This document shows positions 57,891-64,000 of a stretch of 64,000 nucleotides of DNA, piece after piece (the first letter of the stretch is position 1; every line of letters begins with the position of its first letter). The translations under genes were made by a program, and so were the position numbers. The notes beneath the pieces were generated by a model. That model worked only from the letters and a program-made list of their open reading frames with translations. It ran no database searches and was not told where the DNA came from. The stretch is from Methylobacterium aerolatum (GTDB lineage: Bacteria; Pseudomonadota; Alphaproteobacteria; Rhizobiales; Beijerinckiaceae), in assembly GCF_022179085.1 (NCBI RefSeq), contig NZ_BPQE01000009.1, positions 62,001 to 126,000 of the forward strand, read 5' to 3'.

Positions 57891-58373
57891 ATGCCGACTT
57901 TCCCCCGTCGTGCCCTGGCCTTCGCGGCCCTCGCCCTCACCGCCGCCGCGCCGGCCCAGGCGATCGAGGTCCAGCGTTCGGTCGACATCGCGGCGCCCCC
58001 GGCCAAGGTCTGGCAGACGATCGGCGACTTCTGCGGCATCGGCACGTGGCACCCGGCCGTCGAGAAGTGCACGCCCTCCGAGATGGACGGCAAGAAGGTG
58101 CGCCTGCTCTCCCTGAAGGGCGGCGGCGCGATCAAGGAGGAGCAGGTCTCCCGGGACGACAAGGTGATGAGCTACACCTACACCATCCTGGAGAGCCCGC
58201 TGCCGGTCTCGGACTACAAGTCCACGATCGCGGTGGCCCCCGAGGGCTCGGGCTCAAAGGTCACGTGGAGCGGCACCTTCAACGCCAAGGGCGCTCCGGA
58301 CACCGTCGCCACCGACGCCGTGCAGGGCATCTACGAGTCCGGCCTGAAGGCGCTGGCCGAGAAGGCGAAGTAG
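57891..58373 (+). CDS. Secreted SRPBCC (START-like) protein
   Basis: The 160-residue protein has a signal peptide (ALAFAALALTAAAPAQA) and a polyketide-cyclase/START-like fold: IEVQRSVDIAAPPAKVWQTIGDFCGIGTWHPAVEKC, then LLSLKGGGAIKEEQV and VTWSGTFNAKGAP. The fold forms a hydrophobic pocket for small ligands; the ligand is unknown. It is likely periplasmic. A very stable hairpin follows its stop. Confidence 0.85.
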   Translation: MPTFPRRALAFAALALTAAAPAQAIEVQRSVDIAAPPAKVWQTIGDFCGIGTWHPAVEKCTPSEMDGKKVRLLSLKGGGAIKEEQVSRDDKVMSYTYTILESPLPVSDYKSTIAVAPEGSGSKVTWSGTFNAKGAPDTVATDAVQGIYESGLKALAEKAK

Positions 58374-58380
58374 GGCGATT

Positions 58381-58423
58381 CGCGGGGCGCCCCTCTCCTC
58401 TGCGGGGAGAGGAGCGCCCCGCG
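58381..58423 (+). terminator. Long hairpin after the SRPBCC gene
   Basis: A stem of 20 positions with one mismatch and one wobble (CGCGGGGCGC, C, CCTCTCCTC against GGGGAGAGG, A, GCGCCCCGCG, loop TGC) starts 7 bases after the stop. No T tract follows. It also resembles the end hairpin of family C. Confidence 0.55.
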
Positions 58424-58508
58424 GGACCGGCCCCGATTGACCCAAGGCCAAGCTCGGCTCAAAACCCTGCGGCTGGCCGGGCGCTTCCGGCACCAAGGAA
58501 AGACCGTC

Positions 58509-58850
58509 GTGGCCGCGTCCCGTCCCTGCCTCGTCCTCCTCTCCACCGCCGCCCTGGCCGCCATCCTCGGCGCCTGCCAGTCGGGCAAGCCGGCGGTGCG
58601 CGAGCCGATGGTCGCCGCGGGCGGCCCCCCTCCGGCCGTCGCGCTGCCCACCGGCACCGGCTGCGGCCCGGAGATCGCCCGCACCCGCGCCATCGTCGCG
58701 AGCGACGTGGCGACGGAGAACCTCAACAAGGCGGTGGGCGACCGCTTCGATGCGGACCTGGCGCGGGCTGCGGGCGAATGCGCGGCGGGCAAGTCCGGCG
58801 AGGCCCTGCACCTGCTGGCCGCCGCCAAGGCGCGCTACGGGTACCGGTAG
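58509..58850 (+). CDS. Small lipoprotein of unknown function
   Basis: The 113-residue product has a lipoprotein signal (LVLLSTAALAAILGAC, Cys near residue 21). A Pro/Ala linker and a helical domain follow, with GCGPEIARTRAIVASDVATENLNKAV and two further cysteines. The start is the GTG at 58509, because AAGGAAAG stands just before it; the in-frame start at 58437 lacks a ribosome site. It is probably anchored to the outer or inner membrane in the periplasm. Confidence 0.65.
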   Translation: MAASRPCLVLLSTAALAAILGACQSGKPAVREPMVAAGGPPPAVALPTGTGCGPEIARTRAIVASDVATENLNKAVGDRFDADLARAAGECAAGKSGEALHLLAAAKARYGYR

Positions 58851-58870
58851 GATCCACGGGTCCCTGCCGC

Positions 58871-58963
58871 CGTCATTGCGAGCGCAGCGAAGCAATCCCA
58901 GGATCCGCCGCCTTCGGAAACGGCCCGCTGCCCTGGATTGCTTCGCTGCGCTCGCAATGACGG
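58871..58963. repeat. Family A dispersed inverted repeat, best-preserved copy
   Basis: The arms CGTCATTGCGAGCGCAGCGA, followed by AGCAAT, and their exact complement (ATTGCTTCGCTGCGCTCGCA, followed by ATGACG) form a perfect 26-bp inverted repeat around a 41-base centre that contains GGAAACGGCCCGCT. It lies between the lipoprotein gene and fdhE. Confidence 0.92.
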
Positions 58964-59022
58964 AGCGGGGTCGCGATCCACCGGGAACCGACAGCGTTCC
59001 GGCGCGGCCATAACGGGCGGCG

Positions 59023-60030
59023 TCACACCACGAACAGCAGGTTCAGCCCCGCCCGCCGAAACCCTTCCTCGGCGATCTTGAGGTCGAGCCCGTAGGAGGC
59101 GATGTCGTCGGCCACCGGATCGAGGTCCGGCGTCCGGTGCTGATGCAGGTGCTTCAGATAGCTCTGGCAGACCGTGCAGGTCTCCGCCTGCACGTCCGCC
59201 GAGACCTCGTCGAGGTTGTAGTAGGTGATCCCCTCGCCCGACCCGCAGGCGGTGCAGCGGATGCGGACGTGGTTCCACAGGGTGCCGCACAGCGAGCAGC
59301 TGAGGTAGCGGGCCTTGTCCGCCGGGGTCCAGCCGACGACGAGGCTCGCGGTGGGGGCGCCGCCGCAGCAGGGGCAGACCCCGTCGGCGACGGGCTTCAG
59401 CGCCTTGGCGTCGAGGCGGGCGGCCCGCCGGGCGAGGCAGACCTGGAGGGCCGCCGCCACGAACAGGCATTCCGCCACGCGCTCCAGGGGGATCGCGCCT
59501 TCGAAGATCTGCACCGCGAGGTCGAGGCGATCCTCGGGCGAGGCGGCCTTGAGGGCGTCGCGCGCCGCCCGGGCCTCCTCGGGGGCCGTGGCGAGGTCGA
59601 GGGCGTCGAGGAGCCCGGCGAGGGCCTCCTGGAACGACGGGTCGGCCTCGATGTCGTGGCGGGAGAGGGGTGGCATCCCATGCTCCACCCGCAGCGCCCG
59701 GGCGGCTTGGTCCGGCTCGACGACGTCCCAGCCGGCGGCCGCGCGGTCGGCCTCCACCACGGCCTGCGCCCGGGCGACCTCCGCCACGAGACGCAGGTAG
59801 GGCTCCAGGGCATGGCCCGGTGCCAGGGCCAGCAAGCGAGCGGCGCGCGCCTTGAACAGCGATCCCGGCTCGGGGAGCCGCACGAAGGGCACCGAGCCCG
59901 AAATGCCGATCTTGTCGGGATCGGGATTGATCTCGTCGAAGGACTTTTTCTGTCCTGGCGCGGTGGGCTGGACGTCACCCTTCGAGACCGCCTCGGCGGG
60001 CTTGGAGCCGCGCTTGAAGAACCGAACCAC
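59023..60030 (-). CDS. fdhE: Formate dehydrogenase accessory protein
   Basis: The 335-residue cytoplasmic protein is needed to form active membrane-bound formate dehydrogenase (a rubredoxin-like, iron-binding helper in E. coli). The C-terminal half has four paired cysteine motifs: CPCCGG (near residue 219), CSLCG (245), CTACG (259) and CTVC (284). GWTPADKARYLSCSLCG is highly characteristic. It is the last gene of the fdh cluster, separated from fdhC by a family A repeat. Confidence 0.95.
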   Translation of the reverse strand: MVRFFKRGSKPAEAVSKGDVQPTAPGQKKSFDEINPDPDKIGISGSVPFVRLPEPGSLFKARAARLLALAPGHALEPYLRLVAEVARAQAVVEADRAAAGWDVVEPDQAARALRVEHGMPPLSRHDIEADPSFQEALAGLLDALDLATAPEEARAARDALKAASPEDRLDLAVQIFEGAIPLERVAECLFVAAALQVCLARRAARLDAKALKPVADGVCPCCGGAPTASLVVGWTPADKARYLSCSLCGTLWNHVRIRCTACGSGEGITYYNLDEVSADVQAETCTVCQSYLKHLHQHRTPDLDPVADDIASYGLDLKIAEEGFRRAGLNLLFVV

Positions 60031-60093
60031 TGAGCCGTTTGCCTTTCAAAAGTTAGGGTATGCGGGGAGCGCCACCGCCCGGCACACCCTTAC

Positions 60094-60186
60094 CGTCATG
60101 GCGAGCACGGCGAAGCGATCCAGGGCAGCGCGACCCCGGAAGATGGGGCGCCGACCCTGGATTGCTTCGCTGCGCTCGCAACGACG
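60094..60186. repeat. Family A repeat between fdhC and fdhE
   Basis: The arms CGTCATGGCGAGCACGGCGA, followed by AGCGATCCAGG, and CCTGGATTGCTTCGCTGCGC, followed by TCGCAACGACGG, enclose a 30-base centre. It fills the 165-base gap within the fdh cluster. Confidence 0.88.
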
Positions 60187-60195
60187 GGAGAGCGC

Positions 60196-60918
60196 CTACG
60201 ACCCGCGCTTGTCGACCGACCCCTTGCGGACGGTGCCGCCCGCCATCTGGCGGAACCACTTGCGGTGGTGGCGGTAGGCCCAGCCGCCGGTGACGGTGCC
60301 GCGGACCATCGCCCGGCCGGTGCCGCGCACCCAGATGCCGGCGTAGATGTGCACCACGATGATCGCGATGGCGATGACCGCCGCCAGCGAGTGGGCGAGC
60401 AGCGCCCAGCGCTGGGTCTCGATGGTGGTGAGCCCGCCGAAATAGGTGTTCCAGATCATCAGGCCGGAGATCAGCATCACGGTGATCAGGGCGGTCTGGC
60501 CCCAGAACACCATCTTCTGCCCGGCATTGTACTTGCCGAGTTCGGGCAGGCGGTCCTCGCGGTTGGTGACGACGTCACCGATCCGCTTCGACCACTCCAC
60601 ATCGTCCTTGTTGGGGATGTTGAGCTTCCAGAAACGGATGAACAGGAACACGAAGCTCACCGCCAGGGCGACGCCGAACCAGGGGTGGATCGCCCGCGTC
60701 GCCTGCCCGCCGCCGAACAGGCCGGTGAGCGAGAACAGGTAGGGCGAGAACATCGCAAGCCCCGACAAGGTCAGCAGGGTGAACAGGATCGCGGTGATCC
60801 AGTGGTTCACCCGCTGCAGGCCCGTGTAGCGGGGGACGTAGAGCACCTCCGGCGCCCCGCCCTTGTCCTGGTGCAGGGGACGGGTCTCGCCGTCGCGAAT
60901 GTCGGTGTGGATCGTCAT
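60196..60918 (-). CDS. Formate dehydrogenase gamma subunit (cytochrome b556)
   Basis: The 240-residue membrane subunit passes electrons from the FdhB iron-sulfur chain through two hemes to quinone. Four helices and the heme-ligand histidines are visible: RVNHWITAILFTLLTLSGLAMF (first), AIHPWFGVALAVSFVFLFIRF (second), and ALLAHSLAAVIAIAIIVVHIYAGIW (last). The ATG at 60918 is the start; the longer upstream frame crosses a family B repeat. It corresponds to Fdh-N/O gamma and to the C subunit of methylotroph Fdh3. Confidence 0.93.
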   Translation of the reverse strand: MTIHTDIRDGETRPLHQDKGGAPEVLYVPRYTGLQRVNHWITAILFTLLTLSGLAMFSPYLFSLTGLFGGGQATRAIHPWFGVALAVSFVFLFIRFWKLNIPNKDDVEWSKRIGDVVTNREDRLPELGKYNAGQKMVFWGQTALITVMLISGLMIWNTYFGGLTTIETQRWALLAHSLAAVIAIAIIVVHIYAGIWVRGTGRAMVRGTVTGGWAYRHHRKWFRQMAGGTVRKGSVDKRGS

Positions 60919-60944
60919 CGGCTTCACCCGAAAATCATGGAATT

Positions 60945-61041
60945 CAAAAGGGCTAGCCCTTTTGCGGGTGCAGGGCTCGGGCCCTGCGGGATGCCGGGGC
61001 TTCACCCCGGCACCCCACCAAAGGGATGATCCCTCTGGAAA
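60945..61041. repeat. Family B repeat between fdhB and fdhC
   Basis: The hairpins AAAAGGGC/TAGCCCTTTT, GCAGGGC-TCG-GGCCCTGC, GCCGGGG-CTTCA-CCCCGGC and AAGGGA-TGA-TCCCT repeat the layout of the copies at 26764 and 42613 with different paired bases. It lies inside the fdh cluster. Confidence 0.82.
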
Positions 61042-61130
61042 CCCGTGACGAGAGCTCCTCACAAAGCTCCCGGGCACCGGAAGTTCTCCCGCTGGCCTCG
61101 GCGGCGCAGCGGGAGTTTTATGACAGGCTC

Positions 61131-62066
61131 TTAGTGCGGCCGAACCTCGCCGCCGCCGTTCTGACGGCGCTTGGCCTCGGCCATCTCCACCGCCTCTTCC
61201 TCCTCCTCCGGCGCCACCTCGTTCGGGCCGGCGGTGACGTAGTGGAAGAAGCCGGCCACCGCCGCGAAGCCCATCGCCGCCAGGCCGAACACCTTGGCCC
61301 CGCCCTTCCAGAAGGCGACGAGGGGGGAGATCTTCGGATCGTTCGGCAGACCGGAATAGAGGCTCGGCTGGTCGGCGTGGTGCAGCACGTACATGACGTG
61401 CGTGCCCCCGACGCCGGCCGGATCGTAGAGGCCCGCATGCTCGAACCCGCGGGACTTCAGATCCTCCACGCGCGTCTGCGCCTGGTCGATCATCGCCTGC
61501 TTGGTGCCGAACATGATGGAGCCGGTCGGGCAGGCCTTGGCGCAGGCCGGAGCCTGCCCCACCGCCACCCGGTCCGAGCACAGGGTGCACTTGTACGCCT
61601 TGTGATCGGTCTGGCTGATGCGCGGGATGTTGAAGGGGCACCCCTTCACGCAGTAGCCGCAGCCGATGCAGTTCTCCTCGATGAAGTCGACGATGCCGTT
61701 GGAGTACTGCACGATGGCGCCCGGGGACGGGCACGCCTTGAGGCAGCCCGGCTCCGTGCAGTGCATGCAGCCGTCCTTGCGGATCAGCCATTCGAGGTGG
61801 TTGGTCTGAGGATTCTCGTATTCCTCGAACCGCATCAGGGTCCAGGTCTTGGCCGTGAGGTCGTGCGGGTTCTGGTAGTTGCCCGTGTTGACGCCCACGT
61901 CGTCGCGCAGATCGTTCCACTCCTCGCAGGCCGATTGGCAGGCCTTGCAGCCGATGCACTTCGACACGTCGATGAGCTTGGCGACCTCCACCTGGCGGCG
62001 GATCTCCGGCGGCGTCTCCGTGGAGGCGGAGCGCTGGCGGATGTCGAGGGAGCTGTAGTCAGCCAT
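61131..62066 (-). CDS. Formate dehydrogenase beta subunit (iron-sulfur)
   Basis: The 311-residue subunit holds four [4Fe-4S] clusters that carry electrons from the molybdenum/tungsten subunit to the membrane. The motifs in order are [14 protein letters not shown] (residue 37 onward), [27 protein letters not shown] and CTLCSD...ACAKACP. One transmembrane helix near residue 265 ([15 protein letters not shown]) anchors it, and a Glu-rich tail follows. It is FdnH/FdoH-like. It lies 15 bases after fdhA. Confidence 0.96.
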   Translation of the reverse strand: MADYSSLDIRQRSASTETPPEIRRQVEVAKLIDVSKCIGCKACQSACEEWNDLRDDVGVNTGNYQNPHDLTAKTWTLMRFEEYENPQTNHLEWLIRKDGCMHCTEPGCLKACPSPGAIVQYSNGIVDFIEENCIGCGYCVKGCPFNIPRISQTDHKAYKCTLCSDRVAVGQAPACAKACPTGSIMFGTKQAMIDQAQTRVEDLKSRGFEHAGLYDPAGVGGTHVMYVLHHADQPSLYSGLPNDPKISPLVAFWKGGAKVFGLAAMGFAAVAGFFHYVTAGPNEVAPEEEEEAVEMAEAKRRQNGGGEVRPH

Positions 62067-62081
62067 GGTGCTCGGCTCCCC

Positions 62082-64000
62082 TTACGCGACCGCATCCGAG
62101 GGCGGAGTGGTCGGCTCGATGTTGACGAGCCAAGCCTTGAACTCCGGCGTCTCGGTGTTGGCATCGCCGACGACGGGCGTCAGCGAGTTGGGATGCCATC
62201 CCTTCTTGGTGTGGCCCATGAAGCCCCAGTGCTGCGGGATGCCGACGACGTGGACGGGCTTGCCGTCGCAGATCAGCGGCTTGATCCGCTTGGTCACCAC
62301 GGCCTTGGCCTTCAGCGAGCCGCGCTTCGACCAGACGCGGACCCACGCGCCCTTGGCGATGCCCTTCTCCTTGGCCAGCTCCTCCGAGATCTCCACGAAG
62401 GCCTCCGGCTGGAGGATCGCGTTGATCCGGGCGTGCTTGGTCCAGCCGTGGAAGTGCTCGGTGAGGCGGTAGCTCGTCGCCGCGTAGGGGAACTCCTTCG
62501 CGTCGCCGAGGTCGGCCAGGTCACCCTTGAAGATGCGGGCGGCGGGGGCGCCCTTGATCTTCGGGAAGGCGACGTTCTGCACCGGGGACTCGAAGGGCTC
62601 GTAGTGCGTCGGGAACGGCCCGTCGCGCATGAGGCCGCGGGTCCACAGGCGGGCGACGCCCTCCTGGTTCAGGATGAAGGGGCCGACGCCCTTATCGGGC
62701 GCCACGGTCACGCCGTAGTCCGGCACGTCGAAGCCGACCCACTGCTTGCCGTTCCACTCGATGAGCTTCTTCTTCTCCGACCACGGCTTGCCGTCGGGAT
62801 CGCAAGAGGCGCGGTTGTAGAGCACCCGCCGGTTGGCGGGCCACGCGAAGGCCCAGTTGGGGGCGATGCCCTTGTCGCCGGGATCGGTGTTGTCCCGGCG
62901 GGCCATGGTGTTGCCCTTCTCGGTGTAGCAGCCGGAATAGATCCAGCAGCCGCAGGCCGTCGAGCCGTCGTCCTTGAGCTGGGCGAAGCCGTCGACCTGC
63001 CGCCCGGCCGGGACCTGGGCCCCGTTCAGGTCGGTGGTCGGCGCCACGGTGTAGCCGTTGAGCTCGCGGGCGAGCTCGCTCGGCGTCGGCGAATCCGCCA
63101 CCGCGTAGTTCCAGGTCAGGTTGACGATCGGGTCCGGGAAGGCGCCCCCGTGCTTCCGGTACTTCTCCTTCATGCGGAGATGGATCTCCGACATGATCTC
63201 GATGTCCGAGCGGCACTCGCCCGGCGCTTCCTGCGCCTGCCAGTGCCATTGCAGCCAGCGCGACGAGTTGGAGAGGGAGCCCTCCTCCTCGACGAACAGG
63301 GTGGTGGGCAGTTCGAACACCTCGGTCTGGATCTGGGTGGGATCGACGGGATTGTACTCGCCGTGGTTCTCCCAGAAACGGGCCGTCTCGGTCTTGAGCG
63401 GATCCATCACCACGATGAACTTCATCTTGGAGAAGGCTTCCGTCATCTTCGCGCGGTTCGGGAACGACAGCAGGGGGTTGAAGCCCTGGATGACGTAACC
63501 CGTCATCTTGCCCTGCTTGGCGAGCTCGAACCCACGCATGACGTCGTAGGTCGGCACGTCGAGCTTCGGCAGGTAGTCGTAGGCCCAGTCGTTCTCTTTC
63601 TGGGCCTTGTCGCCCCACATCGCCTTCTGGAAGGAGATGAAGAACTTGTTGTAGTTCTGCCAGTAGCTCGTCTGTCCCGGGCGCAGCGGCTTGAACTGCC
63701 GCTTGGCGATGTAGCTCGCGTAGTCGGGCTCCTTCTCCACGGGAATGTTGAGATAGCCGGGGATGAGGTTGCTCATCAGCCCGATATCGGTGAGCCCCTG
63801 GATGTTGGAGTGGCCGCGCAGGGCCTGCATTCCGCCGCCGAGCATGCCGATGTTGCCGAGCAGCGTCTGCACGATGCACATCGAGCGGATGTTCTGCGAG
63901 CCCTTCGAGTGGTGCGTCCAGCCGAGCGCGTAGAGGGACGCCATGGTCCGGTCCGGCGCCGCGGTGGTCGCCATCATCTCGCAGACCTTGAGGAAGGTCT
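62082..64000 (-). CDS. Formate dehydrogenase alpha subunit, membrane-bound type (partial)
   Basis: About 640 C-terminal residues of the catalytic subunit are present; the N-terminus with the expected Tat signal, [4Fe-4S] site and Cys/Sec residue is beyond the right edge. Recognisable parts: GWTHHSKGSQNIRSM, LLGNIGMLGGGMQALRGHSNIQG, YVIQGFNPLLSFPNRAKM, and the C-terminal bis-MGD-binding domain with AYAATSYRLTEHFHGWTKHA and GFMGHTKKGWHPNSLTPVVGD. It is an Fdh-N/O-type enzyme that oxidises formate to CO2 on the periplasmic side, like methylotroph Fdh3. Confidence 0.95.
   Translation of the reverse strand, partial: TFLKVCEMMATTAAPDRTMASLYALGWTHHSKGSQNIRSMCIVQTLLGNIGMLGGGMQALRGHSNIQGLTDIGLMSNLIPGYLNIPVEKEPDYASYIAKRQFKPLRPGQTSYWQNYNKFFISFQKAMWGDKAQKENDWAYDYLPKLDVPTYDVMRGFELAKQGKMTGYVIQGFNPLLSFPNRAKMTEAFSKMKFIVVMDPLKTETARFWENHGEYNPVDPTQIQTEVFELPTTLFVEEEGSLSNSSRWLQWHWQAQEAPGECRSDIEIMSEIHLRMKEKYRKHGGAFPDPIVNLTWNYAVADSPTPSELARELNGYTVAPTTDLNGAQVPAGRQVDGFAQLKDDGSTACGCWIYSGCYTEKGNTMARRDNTDPGDKGIAPNWAFAWPANRRVLYNRASCDPDGKPWSEKKKLIEWNGKQWVGFDVPDYGVTVAPDKGVGPFILNQEGVARLWTRGLMRDGPFPTHYEPFESPVQNVAFPKIKGAPAARIFKGDLADLGDAKEFPYAATSYRLTEHFHGWTKHARINAILQPEAFVEISEELAKEKGIAKGAWVRVWSKRGSLKAKAVVTKRIKPLICDGKPVHVVGIPQHWGFMGHTKKGWHPNSLTPVVGDANTETPEFKAWLVNIEPTTPPSDAVA

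Noticed and set aside
60031-60195. Small reading frames between fdhC and fdhE
   Set aside because: They are translations of a family A repeat in random frames.

Overview
The window looks like a chromosomal segment of a Methylobacterium/Methylorubrum-type alphaproteobacterium. Evidence: very high GC, a B12-dependent methylmalonyl-CoA mutase large subunit, a membrane-bound formate dehydrogenase cluster with fdhE, a class I lysyl-tRNA synthetase, the order rplM-rpsI followed closely by argC, a GTTC-N7-GTTC SOS box, and several families of dispersed palindromic repeats. The genus is inferred; no marker gene was compared with databases. Nearly all of the window is ordinary, densely packed chromosome. 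There is no prophage, transposase, CRISPR array or rRNA.

Layout. 0-3.2 kb: the edge of a BrnT/CopG-type toxin-antitoxin pair whose toxin seems to lack a start codon, then rpsD with its own promoter, leader hairpin and terminator, an MgtC-family membrane protein and a DUF2252 protein. 3.5-14.4 kb (minus strand): pgm, mcmA, and a cytochrome bo-type quinol oxidase operon cyoABCD with a SURF1 gene, preceded by an MFS transporter. 14.6-22.5 kb: a two-domain glycosyltransferase with an unknown partner protein, tRNA-Val(GAC), an SH3-domain protein, an unknown secreted protein, a PAS-PAS-HTH regulator and a CoA-binding protein. 22.6-30 kb: rplM-rpsI, a nucleotidyltransferase/HEPN-type protein, a lysine-rich small protein, argC, a quinone oxidoreductase, nicotinamidase and an SOS-controlled dinB. 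30-38 kb: the p-aminobenzoate operon pabB-pabA-pabC-doxX, rimO, a Fic toxin with its small antitoxin, an AEC transporter and mazG. 38-46.5 kb: a membrane glycosyltransferase, a solute-binding protein, a LysR regulator, a ThDP decarboxylase, and divergent mntH/mntR with a clear MntR operator.

46.6-54.8 kb holds the most system-like locus: a putative zinc peptidase, divergent from transglutaminase-DUF2126, a fused circularly permuted ATP-grasp/alpha-E protein, and a second transglutaminase. Such genes are known to cluster and are predicted to make and break amide (peptide-like) bonds, but to my knowledge their product and role are not established. 54.8-64 kb: an acyltransferase, lysyl-tRNA synthetase, an SRPBCC protein, a lipoprotein, and the formate dehydrogenase cluster fdhA(partial)-fdhB-fdhC-fdhE running off the right edge.

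Three dispersed repeat families recur. Family A is an inverted repeat of about 90 bp with ends like GTCATTGCGAGCG; one copy sits in frame inside pabC and adds about 30 residues. Family B is about 100 bp, a string of four short hairpins whose stems change in a compensatory way between copies. Family C is about 190 bp and is bounded by CCCTCTCCCCGC-type hairpins; one copy supplies the last codons and stop of the nucleotidyltransferase gene. The rpsD and rplM-rpsI promoters are both near-consensus, and both place a strong hairpin with a T-rich tail at the start of the transcript.
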